A stretch of 64,000 nucleotides of DNA from Drosophila persimilis (Eukaryota; Arthropoda; Insecta; Diptera; Drosophilidae): the NCBI RefSeq assembly GCF_003286085.1, contig NW_020825530.1, positions 88,962 to 152,961 on the forward strand, read 5' to 3'. The position numbers and the translations under genes were made by a program. Position 1 is the stretch's first letter, and every line of letters begins with the position of its first letter. Shown here one piece after another: positions 11,004-23,845 of this stretch. Under the pieces are notes generated by a model. That model searched no databases, was not told the origin of the DNA, and saw only the letters and a program-made list of their open reading frames with translations.

Positions 11004-14000
11004 TCAACAACGTCTAGCTTTGCCAGCATAGAGGTTGGGCGGTGTAGAACTCCAGCCGTCGTGGCGTGCAGGCGTGACTGCTAGAATAACTCCCTTTTTC
11101 CATTGAGATCGATGAAGATTCTTATTACAGATAAGAGCAATGTCCATTTCAGCGAGTGGTTGCACTGGGTGATGCCACTTTGTCCGTTTGCATAGGTCTG
11201 GTAGGTACTCAGTGAGCCACTTGTTCCAAAATGAGTGTGAGTTCTGCTGAGCGATGCGCCATTCCTTTCGAGTTGGCTGGTACTTCTCCTCTTGTGGATG
11301 TGGTGTCTGGCTGGAATTGGGAGAACCTAAAAGAAAGTGATTAGGGGTTATCGGATCGTCTGTGGGGTTATCCAGAGCAATGTGTGTATGCGGTATGGAA
11401 TTTACTTTGTTTTCAGCGTTACACATTAGGCTACACAGTATGTCTTCTGTCAGTTTTTTGTCATGCAGTGCGTGTCCTATGGCTCTCTTCACACTTCGTA
11501 CCAATAATTCCCAGCCCCACCTGCGGGCAATTAAACAGCCATTCGATCTGCTTGATTGACAAGTCGTTCGCTATTCTATGGTGATCGAGGTCTTGCAATT
11601 CTCTTTCCAATTCATGTTCAGCTCCCACCAAATTGGTACCACTGTCAGATTGGATTCTTACTGGTCTTTACGGCGCCGCGCCATGAAGCTATGCAATACT
11701 CGAAGACACGTATCTGTTGTCAGGTCCCTGGGAATTTCCAAATGAATTGCTCTTATTGTAAGGCATGTAAATATGCATATCCAGCGTTTCTCGGTACTCC
11801 TTGCTCTTACAACCAGAAACGGTCCCATGTAGTGTAGTGGCCAGTGAAGCAAACCCAGATTAAATTCCCCAATAATTTCCCAGATATAAAGCAGATTCAA
11901 ATCACGCGCCAACTTGATTAGTTCGAACACCAAGGCTTTAAAAACAGCTACTTCGAATATGGAGCTTTAATTGCTCGAATGTTCTTTTTCGTCTCTCGAG
12001 ACCGAATTCCATGGAAGGGCCCCGTTAAAGCTCGTCTATGCCGCTTAAGCCGACAGCGACGGTGAACACGCGGATCAATTCCATTTTTCTCCCAAAACAC
12101 TTCGGTTGTGACTGTGTCAATAGTGCCAAACTCTAGTGGAAGTCCACGTGTCCCTGTATTACATAATACATACCAAATTACATAATTGCAAGTCGGCGGA
12201 GAATCGACTAAAAAGCAAGATCAAGCTATATTGTGTGGTGAAAGTGCAAAGTGCTACGTAGAGAAAAAAAAAAAAAGAAGGTGATTATAAAGGAAAGCAG
12301 GTTTGGTACATTCACTGAATTCCGAATCTATTACAGAATCTCTTGGTCACTGGAGGTCTGACGTGCTTTGGCGCTCTCACGCCTAAAACCCCCCCCACGC
12401 AACCTCCAGTGTCTTATTTTTGGCCGCTTCGAATTACCAGCGTCTCCGTTGTACGGACGATCTGCATCGACTTTTGAATGCCCTCTAATCGTATCTTGCG
12501 AGATACAACTCAACATCCTTGATGCGGAATCGACAACGCCTAGGAATTAAAGTGGAAATTTATGTCAGCTGAAATTGTGCAGAAAATGTGAATACCAGAT
12601 CAGGAATCGGAATCTAGGGTGACCTGTGTCGTGGACAACATGTGATCATCGATTCGTGAGTACGAACATACCCGCGAAATAGCAGGGTATAGCAGCGGTG
12701 CAGCGTAATAAAAGGGAGAGCGTGATAACTCACACGCCAAGAGCGAGCTTTCGTTCGAAGAGAATTCGGACATATGCGTGCGTATGCACACACATATAAA
12801 CGTGCATTAATTTGATCATCGACATTCTCTTTGCTTTGTCTTGTTCTTTTCTTTTGCTTGCATTCTTGTGTTTGCACTTCAATTAAATTTGACTTTAAAT
12901 GTAAAATCATATAAACATATACATTTATATTAAGGAATATCTTTCCTATAGAATTAATTTCTTTATCTTATGTCTTAAGTTCCTTTCCTAATTAACTCAA
13001 TGTTAAGCCTTGATTAACTCTGGCAATGTCGGCCAAAATATCATTCTTTAATTCTTTACTATTTTTATATAATTAATATTGTTCCACAGCTACCGAAGCA
13101 GTTCATTGGGCCCAACGAGCTCGTCAAGGAAAGTGTTTGAATTTGGTAATGATCATTAGTTTTGTATTGAATGGAAATGTTGACCTTCGTGAGTAAAAAG
13201 GCTCAGTTTTGCTATGAATTGTATTTTATATTCTTAAGTTAATGAACCTTTTTGTTAGATATGAATCTTTTGAATCTTGATTAATATAACTATTTTGAAT
13301 TAACATGAATATGGAATAAATAACCACCATTCTGTCTAAGTACATAATGCCAATGATACATCGAGTGTAATAATGCCGCGGTAGTTACGTTAGGGGCCAT
13401 GCCAACATCGTTCCACGCATTGCCGAAGGTAGGGAGGGTATAGAGGAACTAGTGATCTCCTACACCTAGGATCACTAAATTAAATACGCGACTACCGGAT
13501 TCCTTCTTGCCATCTATGCCGACCGGGGATTGATTACATTTGTTTTTTTCTTGTGTTTTGATCAAAGTAGATTCTGTGTAAGTGCACTTAAATTTTTATA
13601 ATATGGCGAGAACAAGGAAGTATAGGGATAGGAAAGACCCCGACCCCATCCGGCGAGCTGAGCCCAGAGCGCAGTATAGTGCACTAACCCCGATTCCCTT
13701 TCCTGCTGAGGCTGCATTGCCAAAAAGATTTAACCAGCCCGTAGCCATAACATTATAGTAGTCGATTCCAACATATGAGAATGGGCATACGTGCGGAGAG
13801 AGTCGGTCCTTAGGAAGTTGTACCATTAATGGCGTTTTTGGTGAAGCTCTCTGGATTTTACAAGTCATACAATTTCTAGCTGCACGGCGAACCTCCAGTC
13901 TCCAACCTGTCCAGTCAATAGCAACATCCTGTACATTGCGGATCACTATGAGTACAGCTTCTTTAATTTCAGCTACATCAAGGTAGACTTTTCGTTTGGT

Positions 14001-14447
14001 CTTACGATCACACATCCTGTAGACCCAAGCGACAGCACGCATCAGCCTTGTAAATGAAGATAACCCTTCCAGCAACTCCCTGAATACGATATTGACAGAT
14101 CCATCTGAAGACATCTCATTTATTGATAACGTAAACTTGCATCTTACTTCCAGTTCCGTGTCACCAACGTCTGAAGTTCCTAGATTCCATAGACTTGCGT
14201 CCTCTTGAAGGAATTGAGGGAGGTTTCTCGAGTTCTAGATCTGAGTTTGGTGCCAAAGTCTGCCGGGTTATCCTTAGTAGGCACCCAATGCCAATCTTCC
14301 AACCTTGTTGCCTCGAAGTATCTCGTCAATTATGTGTCCTACATATGGCTTATATTTTTTGTGATCTGATTTAATCAATGCTAAGACAGTCTTGGAGTCG
14401 GACCACATGTGGTCACATTTGGGTTTGACGTCGTGACCCTCAAGACC
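11004..14447 (-). mobile_element. BEL/Pao retrotransposon fragment, second copy, interrupted
   Basis: Duplicate of 4506-7949: integrase C-terminal region at 11504-11004, part of the integrase core at 11840-11660, the 1.9-kb insertion, then the zinc-binding part and start of the core at 14114-13760, and RNase H sequence up to ~14447. It carries the same frameshifts, so it is not functional. Confidence 0.85.
11833..13757. mobile_element. Unidentified 1.9-kb insertion, second copy
   Basis: Same insertion as 5335-7259, carried along by the segmental duplication, with GTAG on both sides. Not seen elsewhere in the window. Confidence 0.5.
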
Positions 14448-14729
14448 TCATATCTTTTAGACTGCAGAATCTGAATCGGATCGTATCATAATTATAGCCA
14501 GCATCAAGAAAACGCCACACCCCCTTCCACCCCCGCAAAGGACGTAAATCTGGGGCATCCACAAATCTCAGAGACTATTAAGGCTAGAGTATTCAAATTA
14601 GGTATCCACACTCCTTTTAGATCTCAATATAAAACGTATAGATTCGAGAATCTGCAGATTCGAGAAAACTAAAAACGCACAATCATAGATAACTGATTTA
14701 GTTCCAGTCACAACATGCCCACTCGTTTT
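14448..14729 (+). repeat. DINE-1-like fragment at the end of the duplication
   Basis: Internal DINE sequence as at 7950-8159. After the duplication boundary (14657) it continues through AACGCACAATCATAGATAACTG to a 3'-end-like CACAACATGCCCACTCG. The same arrangement is seen at 51498-51779. Confidence 0.65.
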
Positions 14730-15937
14730 TATAGCCGACAATCAAAATGAGTATTGGGGTATATTAGATTTGTGGTAAAAGTGGATGTGTGTAACGTCCA
14801 GAAGGAATCGTTTCCGACCCTATAAAGTATATATATTCTCGATCAGCATCAATAGCCGAGTCGATTGAGCCCTGTCTGTCTGTCCGTCCGTCCGTCTGTA
14901 CGTCTGTCCGTCCCCTTCAGCGCCTAGTGCTCAAAGACTATAAGAGCTAGAGCAACGATGTTTTGGATCCAGACTTCTGTGATATGTCACTGCTACAAAA
15001 ATATTTCAAAACTTTGCGCCGCCCACTTCCGCTCCCACAAAGGACGAAAATCTGTGGCATCCACAATTTCGACGATACGAGAAAACCAGCTTCTTTAATT
15101 TCAGCTACATCAAGGTAGACTTTTCGTTTGGTCTTACGATCACACATCCTGTAGACCCAAGCGACAGCACGCATCAGCCTTGTAAATGAAGATAACCTTT
15201 CCAGCAGCTCCCTGAATATGATATTGACAGATCCATCTGAAGACATCTCATTTATTGATAACGTAAACTTGCATCTTACTTCCAGTTCCGTGTCACCAAC
15301 GTCTGAAGTTCCTAGATTCCATAGACTTGCGTCTATGTTTCTCGAGTTCCAGATCTGAGTTTGGTGCCAAAGTCTGCCGGGTTATCCTTAGTAGGCACCC
15401 AATGCCAATCTTCCAACCTTGTTGCCTCGAAGTATCTCGTCAATTATGTGTCCTACATATGGCTTATATTTTTTGTGATCTGATTTAATCCATGCTAAGA
15501 CAGTCTTGGAGTCGGACCACATGTGGTCACATTTGGGTTTGACGTCGTGACCCTCAAGACCTCATATCTTTTAGACTGCAGAATCTGAATCGGATCGTAT
15601 CATTATTATAGCCAGCATCAAGAAAACGCCACACCCCCTTCCATCCCCGCAAAGGACGTAAATCTGGGGCATCCACAAATCTCAGAGACTATTAAGGCTA
15701 GAGTATTCAAATTAGGTATCCACACTTCTTTTAGATCTCACTATAAAACGTATATCTCAAAATTTCGCCCCACCCATTTCGCATCCACAATATTGCAGAT
15801 TCGAGAAAACTAAAAACGCACAATCATAGAGAACTGATTTAGTTCGGATCATTTTTGTAGCGTAAATCAACAAATCAATTTGCAGTGGCTACGCAGCGCC
15901 CGACGTCACGTTCAGTCCAGTCACAACATGCCCACTC
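14730..15937 (+). mobile_element. Composite DINE/BEL/DINE cassette 1
   Basis: Starts with a slightly mutated DINE 5' terminus (TATAGCCGACAATC instead of TATACCCGATACTC), then the tetranucleotide run. At GATACGAGAAAAC it passes into a BEL/Pao fragment on the minus strand (15087-15562; zinc-binding region with RAVAWVYRMCDRKTKRKVYL and part of RNase H). It returns to DINE sequence at CATATCTTTTAGACTG and ends CACAACATGCCCACTCG. The 99-residue minus-strand frame is a DINE/BEL chimera, not a gene. The same two internal junctions recur in every cassette of this type. Confidence 0.8.
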
Positions 15938-16901
15938 GTTTTTTTTGGTTTCTCGTATCTTTGAAATTGTGGATGCCACAGATTGTCGTTCTTTGTGTGG
16001 GCGGAAGGGGGCGGGGCGAAGTTTTGAAATATACTTGTAACAGTGACATATTATAGAAGTCTGAATACAAAATGTCGTTGCTCTGGCTCTTATAGTCTCT
16101 GAGCACTACGCGCTCAGAGGGATGAACTGACGGACAGACAAACAGAGTATCGGGTATAAAAATGCAGAATTCTCCCTTTCCACAATTCACAAAATTTTCC
16201 TGCATTTGGTCTTAAAAAAAGGCAAAAAATGCGCAATCGGCAGCACTGGATGGAAGAGAGCAATACTGACTATGTTTCGGGGATAAATATAGATTTTCGG
16301 TCGCAGCAGCAACTCAGAACGTTCCCCCTAGTTTTTTTCTTGATCTAGAGTGCCTGGGGATTAAATGTCAAAGTTAACAATCTTTTGTGATCGGACTTTC
16401 GTCATTATTATCGTCAGACTTTTGTGTAAATGAGCATACAGTACGGGTCTAAGAAAAAAAGTATTCGTCCAATATTTTACTCAAATCTGCGTAAGTGAGC
16501 GAAGCGAGTTAGCCGGCAATTGAAGCACGAGAAAAGTGGTTGTGCAAGGGTTAGTGCAAAAAAAATAAGTAGATTTAGATTAAAAAGAAGAAAAGCTTGA
16601 TGGCTACATTAACAGTGAACACGATTGGACCTAAGGATCGATCATGTAGATCAATTAATCAAGAATCTACATGCAAACAAAATTTCGCGGTTGTACATGA
16701 GGTATAAGAAAATTCATATTCAGATGGAAAAATGAAATATTTTCAATAAGGTTTGACTTTTGATTCAGGGAATTTAAAACTTTCTGAAATTCAATGAAAA
16801 AAAAAACCATATCCGACCGCCATATAATTTCTGCATATAAATTCTTGTTAAGTAAATAAAAAAAAAATACCAAGCATTCAACTTTTTTAGCATGCTCAAG
16901 A
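15938..16901 (+). promoter_or_regulatory. 5' flank of NHL copy 3
   Basis: 15938-16335 is an old, diverged DINE; its 3' end is recognisable as GCAGCAGCAACTCAGAACGTTCCCCCTAG. 16336-16901 is sequence unique to the NHL modules, AT-rich, with GTAAGT near 16490 (candidate splice donor), a run of A near 16800, and CTTTTTTAG at 16882-16890 (candidate acceptor) 11 bp before the ATG. Promoter and 5' UTR are presumed to lie here, but I find no convincing TATA/Inr pair. Confidence 0.4.
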
Positions 16902-17893
16902 ATGGCCAATTTTCATGTACTGATGTCCAACTCCTTGACTGAGGATAGGGCCGGACCAAGTTTTGCTAAACAACAACAGCAGCAGCAAGAGGTCGAACAG
17001 GCGCTCCAGGCACCAGCCCAAGTGGGACTCAACAACAATAATGGTTACTGCCTGCCAGATGCCAATTCTTCTGTCAACAGTTTAAGCGCCGTTCACAGTA
17101 AGGCCACTCCCATGAAGATCGGGTGGAAATTTGGCTGCCTGGGTGCGGGCAATGGACAATTAAATGCACCGAATGTCTTTTGCTTGGGCATCGACGAGGA
17201 CATCATTGTTGCCGATTCGAAAAATCACCGAATCGCTGTATACGCCAAAATGGGAGCCCTGAAGTTCCAGTTTGGCGATGCCGGCAAGCGGAACGGCCAG
17301 CTTTTTTATCCCCGCAAAGTGGCTGTCTTCCAACACAATGGAAATTTCGTTGTCTGCGATCGCGGCAATGGACGCTCTCGCATGCAGATCTTCTCTAGGT
17401 GCGGCACATATATGTTCAAGATTTCCATCAGGTTTATGGATATTGTGACCGGGTTGGCTGTCAGCACCAAGGGTCATATTGTGGCCGTCGATAGTGTCTC
17501 GCCGACTGTCTTTGTTATATCCGAGGAGGGTATGCTGTTGCACTGGTTCGACTGCAGTGTCTTTGTGCGTGAACCCTCGGACATAGCCATACGCGACAAT
17601 GTTTTCTACCTTTGCGATATGAAGGCTCATGGCGTGGCCGTTTTCAAGGACAGTGGCGAATTCCTCTATAGCATTGGCAACGAGAGGGTATCCTGCTACC
17701 TCACGGGCATTGATATATCCAGTGCTGGGGATTTGCTCATTGGGGATACCCATGGATATCGCTTCCATGTGACCTGCTACGTTTCCTGAATGTTTCACGT
17801 TGCTGCGGCTTGAAGATCACATCCGAAGGTCATGTGGTCACTCTGGCCAAGAACAACCATCAAGTTCTTGTGATGGATCTGCTGTATGTCTAG
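16902..17893 (+). pseudogene. NHL-repeat (Brat/Mei-P26-like) protein, copy 3, C-terminally truncated
   Basis: Frame is intact from the ATG through NHL repeats 1-5. After the Tyr codon near 17780 two small deletions (together 37 bp relative to the 1,029-bp intact gene) cause a frameshift and an immediate TGA at 17787-17789, giving 295 residues instead of 342. The lost part is NHL repeat 6, which would close the propeller. The remaining 3' coding sequence is still recognisable up to the original TAG at 17893. It has Val for Gly at residue 92 and Arg for Lys at 166, and shares Ser257 and Leu267 with copy 4, so these two are close relatives. A five-repeat protein might still be made, but loss of closure argues against normal folding. 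Confidence 0.8.
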
Positions 17894-18159
17894 TGATTAT
17901 AAGATAACACCCTGTTGTGTCCGGGATCGTGAGAATTGCGGATAAACACACAATCGCTTATCTTCATCGGTACTTAGGCGTTGGTTGCGTTTTATTTCCT
18001 ATTTGCAAAAGGAGTTTAATACATTTTATTCTTATATGTATCTACGCACGCTTCGTCTTTTCTCCCCGATCTTTTATCGACTGCTCAAACTAATGTTACC
18101 TTATTTTGTATTTTCATATTGTGACCATTTTTCTTCTTGTCTTTTCATAGTGTGATAAT
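17894..18159 (+). other. 3' flank of NHL copy 3
   Basis: Conserved post-stop sequence up to TAGTGTGATAAT, where a DINE 5' terminus begins. Includes a small local duplication of the TCTTTTCATA(T/G)TGTGA motif, shared by copies 3-8. Confidence 0.5.
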
Positions 18160-21100
18160 TATACCCGATACTCAAAATGAGTATTGGGGTATATTAGATT
18201 TGTGGTAAAAGTGGATGTGTGTAACGTCCAGAAGGAATCGTTTCCGACCCTATAAAGTATATATATTCTTGATCAGCATCAATAGCCGAGTCGATTGAGC
18301 CCTGTCTGTCTGTCCGTCCGTCCGTCTGTACGTCTGTCCGTCCCCTTCAGCGCCTAGTGCTCAAAGACTATAAGAGCTAGAGCAACGATGTTTTGGATCC
18401 AGACTTCTGTGATATGTCACTGCTACAAAAATATTTCAAAACTTTGCGCCGCCCACTTCCGCCCCCACAAAGGGCGAAAATCTGTGGCATCCACAATTTC
18501 GACGATACGAGAAAACCAGCTTCTTTAATTTCAGCTACATCAAGGTAGACTTTTCGTTTGGTCTTACGATCACACATCCTGTAGACCCAAGCGACAGCAC
18601 GCATCAGCCTTGTAAATGAAGATAACCTTTCCAGCAACTCCCTGAATATGATATTGACAGATCCATCTGAAGACATCTCATTTATTGATAACGTAAACTT
18701 GCATCTTACTTCCAGTTCCGTGTCACCAACGTCTGAAGTTCCTAGATTCCATAGACTTGCGTCTATGTTTCTCGAGTTCCAGATCTGAGTTTGGTGCCAA
18801 AGTCTGCCGGGTTATCCTTAGTAGGCACCCAATGCCAATCTTCCAACCTTGTTGCCTCGAAGTATCTCGTCAATTATGTGTCCTACATATGGCTTATATT
18901 TTTTGTGATCTGATTTAATCCATGCTAAGACAGTCTTGGAGTCGGACCACATGTGGTCACATTTGGGTTTGACGTCGTGACCCTCAAGACCTCATATCTT
19001 TTAGACTGCAGAATCTGAATCGGATCGTATCATTATTATACCCAGCATCAAGAAAACGCCACACCCCCTTCCATCCCCGCAAAGGACGTAAATCTGGGGC
19101 ATCCACAAATCTCAGAGACTATTAAGGCTAGAGTATTCAAATTAGGTATCCACACTTCTTTTAGATCTCACTATAAAACGTATATCTCAAAATTTCGCCC
19201 CACCCATTTCGCATCCACAATATTGCAGATTCGAGAAAACTAAAAACGCACAATCATAGAGAACTGATTTAGTTCGGATCATTTTTGTAGCGTAAATCAA
19301 CAAATCAATTTGCAGTGGCTACGCAGCGCCCGACGTCACGTTCAGTCCAGTCACAACATGCCCACTCGTTTTTATACCCGATACTCAAAATGAGTATTGG
19401 GGTATATTAGATTTGTGGTAAAAGTGGATGTGTGTAACGTCCAGAAGGAATCGTTTCCGACCCTATAAAGTATATATATTCTTGATCAGCATCAATAGCC
19501 GAGTCGATTGAGCCCTGTCTGTCTGTCCGTCCGTCCGTCTGTACGTCTGTCCGTCCCCTTCAGCGCCTAGTGCTCAAAGACTATAAGAGCTAGAGCAACG
19601 ATGTTTTGGATCCAGACTTCTGTGATATGTCACTGCTACAAAAATATTTCAAAACTTTGCGCCGCCCACTTCCGCCCCCACAAAGGGCGAAAATCTGTGG
19701 CATCCACAATTTCGACGATACGAGAAAACCAGCTTCTTTAATTTCAGCTACATCAAGGTAGACTTTTCGTTTGGTCTTACGATCACACATCCTGTAGACC
19801 CAAGCGACAGCACGCATCAGCCTTGTAAATGAAGATAACCTTTCCAGCAACTCCCTGAATATGATATTGACAGATCCATCTGAAGACATCTCATTTATTG
19901 ATAACGTAAACTTGCATCTTACTTCCAGTTCCGTGTCACCAACGTCTGAAGTTCCTAGATTCCATAGACTTGCGTCTATGTTTCTCGAGTTCCAGATCTG
20001 AGTTTGGTGCCAAAGTCTGCCGGGTTATCCTTAGTAGGCACCCAATGCCAATCTTCCAACCTTGTTGCCTCGAAGTATCTCGTCAATTATGTGTCCTACA
20101 TATGGCTTATATTTTTTGTGATCTGATTTAATCCATGCTAAGACAGTCTTGGAGTCGGACCACATGTGGTCACATTTGGGTTTGACGTCGTGACCCTCAA
20201 GACCTCATATCTTTTAGACTGCAGAATCTGAATCGGATCGTATCATTATTATACCCAGCATCAAGAAAACGCCACACCCCCTTCCATCCCCGCAAAGGAC
20301 GTAAATCTGGGGCATCCACAAATCTCAGAGACTATTAAGGCTAGAGTATTCAAATTAGGTATCCACACTTCTTTTAGATCTCACTATAAAACGTATATCT
20401 CAAAATTTCGCCCCACCCATTTCGCATCCACAATATTGCAGATTCGAGAAAACTAAAAACGCACAATCATAGAGAACTGATTTAGTTCGGATCATTTTTG
20501 TAGCGTAAATCAACAAATCAATTTGCAGTGGCTACGCAGCGCCCGACGTCACGTTCAGTCCAGTCACAACATGCCCACTCGTTTTTATACCCGATACTCA
20601 AAATGAGTATTGGGGTATATTAGATTTGTGGTAAAAGTGGATGTGTGTAACGTCCAGAAGGAATCGTTTCCGACCCTATAAAGTATATATATTCTTGATC
20701 AGCATCAATAGCCGAGTCGATTGAGCCCTGTCTGTCTGTCCGTCCGTCCGTCTGTACGTCTGTCCGTCCCCTTCAGCGCCTAGTGCTCAAAGACTATAAG
20801 AGCTAGAGCAACGATGTTTTGGATCCAGACTTCTGTGATATGTCACTGCTACAAAAATATTTCAAAACTTTGCGCCGCCCACTTCCGCCCCCACAAAGGG
20901 CGAAAATCTGTGGCATCCACAATTTCGACGATACGAGAAAACCAGCTTCTTTAATTTCAGCTACATCAAGGTAGACTTTTCGTTTGGTCTTACGATCACA
21001 CATCCTGTAGACCCAAGCGACAGCACGCATCAGCCTTGTAAATGAAGATAACCTTTCCAGCAACTCCCTGAATATGATATTGACAGATCCATCTGAAGAC

Positions 21101-21798
21101 ATCTCATTTATTGATAACGTAAACTTGCATCTTACTTCCAGTTCCGTGTCACCAACGTCTGAAGTTCCTAGATTCCATAGACTTGCGTCTATGTTTCTCG
21201 AGTTCCAGATCTGAGTTTGGTGCCAAAGTCTGCCGGGTTATCCTTAGTAGGCACCCAATGCCAATCTTCCAACCTTGTTGCCTCGAAGTATCTCGTCAAT
21301 TATGTGTCCTACATATGGCTTATATTTTTTGTGATCTGATTTAATCCATGCTAAGACAGTCTTGGAGTCGGACCACATGTGGTCACATTTGGGTTTGACG
21401 TCGTGACCCTCAAGACCTCATATCTTTTAGACTGCAGAATCTGAATCGGATCGTATCATTATTATACCCAGCATCAAGAAAACGCCACACCCCCTTCCAT
21501 CCCCGCAAAGGACGTAAATCTGGGGCATCCACAAATCTCAGAGACTATTAAGGCTAGAGTATTCAAATTAGGTATCCACACTTCTTTTAGATCTCACTAT
21601 AAAACGTATATCTCAAAATTTCGCCCCACCCATTTCGCATCCACAATATTGCAGATTCGAGAAAACTAAAAACGCACAATCATAGAGAACTGATTTAGTT
21701 CGGATCATTTTTGTAGCGTAAATCAACAAATCAATTTGCAGTGGCTACGCAGCGCCCGACGTCACGTTCAGTCCAGTCACAACATGCCCACTCGTTTT
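18160..21798 (+). repeat. Composite DINE/BEL cassette triplicated at a 1,213-bp period
   Basis: Three head-to-tail units: 18160-19372, 19373-20585 and 20586-21798. Each starts TATACCCGATACTC and ends GCCCACTCGTTTT. Each holds the same minus-strand BEL/Pao fragment (18517-18992, 19730-20205, 20943-21418). The units appear virtually identical, so the array is recent. The 99-residue minus-strand frames are chimeric by-products. Confidence 0.9.
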
Positions 21799-22903
21799 TA
21801 TACCCGATACTCAAAATGAGTATTGGGGTATATTAGATTTGTGGTAAAAGTGGATGTGTGTAACGTCCAGAAGGAATCGTTTCCGACCCTATAAAGTATA
21901 TATATTCTTGATCAGCATCAATAGCCGAGTCGATTGAGCCCTGTCTGTCTGTCCGTCCGTCCGTCTGTCCGTCTGTCCGTCCCCTTCAGCGCCTAATGCT
22001 CAAAGACTATAAGAGCTAGAGCAACGATGTTTTGGATCCAGACTTCTGTGATATGTCACTGCTCCAAAAATATTTCAAAACTTTGCCCCGCCCACTTCCG
22101 CCCCCACAAAGGGCGAAAATCTGTGGCATCCACAATTTCGACGATACGAGAAAACTAAAAACGCAGAATCGTAGAAGATGACTATATCTTCTAGAGTGCC
22201 AAATCTGAACCAGATCGTATAATTATTACAGCCAGAATCACGAAAACAATTTCACTCTTTCTCGCTCTGTCTCACTCTAACACACAGGTTTCATGGTCGG
22301 TTTTGCCAATTGCAAAATATGAGTTCAAGGATCTCAGAACCTATAAAAGCCAGAGCAACCAAATTTGGTATCCACACTCCTGTGATATCGGAGCTTGACC
22401 GTTTCCTGTCCAAATTTCGCCACACCCCCTTCCGCCCCCGCAAAGGACGAAAATCTGAGGCAACCACAAATCTCAGAGACTATTAAGGCTAGAGTAACCA
22501 AATTTGGTGCACACACTCCTTTAAGATGTCACTATAAAACGTATATCTCAGAATTTCGCCCCACCCCCATCCGCCCACACAAAGGACGAAAATCTGTTGC
22601 ATCCACAATATTGCAGATTTGAGAAAACTAAAAACGCAGAATCATAGATAATGACCATATCTATTAGATTGCTGAATCTGGATCAGATCAGACCATTTTT
22701 TTAGCCAAAAGGAACAAATCAATTTGCATTGGCTACGCAGCGCCCGACGTCACGCTCAGACTGATTTTCTGTCTCTCTCGCACGCACTCTTTGTCGTGTC
22801 GTTAAATATTAGCGGCGTCTGCCGGAGGAGAGCCATACTGACTTAGTATCGGGTATAACCTTAGAGTTGCGGTGTCCGCAGCAACTCACAACGTTCCCCC
22901 TCG
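21799..22903 (+). mobile_element. Full-length DINE-1-like Helitron (non-autonomous)
   Basis: Complete ~1.1-kb element. The 5' terminal block TATACCCGATACTC is mirrored by GAGTATTGGGGTATA. It is followed by a GTCT/GTCC run (21943-21980), an internal repeat-rich body, the subterminal AGTATCGGGTATAAC near 22845, the hairpin GAGTTGC/GCAACTC (22864-22887) and the terminus GTTCCCCCTCG. It encodes no protein, as expected for DINE-1 elements, which rely on a Rep/helicase supplied in trans. Confidence 0.85.
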
Positions 22904-23845
22904 TTTTTTTTGGTTTCTCGTATCTTTGAAATTGTGGATGCCACAGATTGTCGTTCTTTGTGTGGGCGGAAGGGGGCGGGGCGAAGTTTTGAAATATACT
23001 TGTACCAGTGACATATTATAGAAGTCTGAATACAAAATGTCGTTGCTCTGGCTCTTATAGTCTCTGAGCACTACGCGCTCAGAGGGATGAACTGACGGAC
23101 AGACGAACAGAGTATCGGGTATAAAAATCCAGAATTCTCCCTTTCCACAATTCACAAATTTTTCCTGCATTTGGTCTTAAAAAAAGGCAAAAAATGCGCA
23201 ATCGGCAGCACTGGATGGAAGAGAGCAATACTGACTATGTTTCGGGGATAAATATAGATTTTCGGTCGCAGCAGCAACTCAGAACGTTCCCCCTAGTTTT
23301 TTTCTTGATCTAGAGTGCCTGGGGATTAAATGTCAAAGTTAACAATCTTTTGTGATCGGACTTTCGTCATTATTATCGTCAGACTTTTGTGTAAATGAGC
23401 ATACAGTACGGGTCTAAGAAAAAAAAGTATTCGTCCAATATTTTACTCAAATCTTCGTAAGTGAGCGAAGCGAGTTAGCCGGCAATTGAAGCACGAGAAA
23501 AGTGGTTGTGCAAGGGTTAGTGCAAAAAAAATAAGTAGATTTAGATTAAAAAGAAGAAAAGCTTGATGGCTACATTAACAGTGAACACGATTGGACCTAA
23601 GGATCGATCATGTAGATCAATTAATCAAGAATCTACATGCAAACAAAATTTCGCGGTTGTACATGAGGTATAAGAAAATTCATTTTCAATAAGGTTTGAC
23701 TTTTGATTCAGGGAATTTAAAACTTTCTGAAATTCAATGAAAAAAAAAACCATATCCGACCGCCATATAATTTCTGCATATAAATTCTTGTTAAGTAAAT
23801 AAAAAAAAAATACCAAGCATTCAACATTTTTTTGCATGCTCAAGA
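22904..23845 (+). promoter_or_regulatory. 5' flank of NHL copy 4
   Basis: Old DINE relic to ~23303, then the unique NHL upstream region. A GTAAGT at 23457 could be a splice donor. In this copy the pre-ATG tract reads TTTTTTTGCATGC, so the candidate AG acceptor of other copies is lost. A ~23-bp segment (ATTCAGATGGAAAAATGAAAT in neighbours) is missing near 23680. Confidence 0.4.

Larger units (their letters stand above)
8160..14657. repeat. 6,498-bp segmental tandem duplication, right half
   Basis: Nearly identical to 1662-8159; for example position 8353 reads G where 1855 reads A. It begins with DINE sequence (8160-9392), then carries NHL pseudogene copy 2, its 3' flank, a BEL/Pao fragment with the 1.9-kb insertion, and a DINE remnant (14448-14657). 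Confidence 0.9.

Noticed and set aside
16902-17893. Shortened copy 3 as a deliberate isoform lacking the last NHL repeat
   Set aside because: The lost coding sequence is still present out of frame downstream and only this copy shows it, so simple decay is the easier explanation.
18377-18676. 99-residue minus-strand frames in every composite cassette
   Set aside because: Half BEL integrase, half DINE; the fusion is only the cassette junction and has no stop-to-start logic of a gene.
18160-21798. Regular direct repeats considered as a CRISPR array
   Set aside because: Units are 1.2 kb with transposon content, no short repeat/spacer structure, and the setting is eukaryotic.
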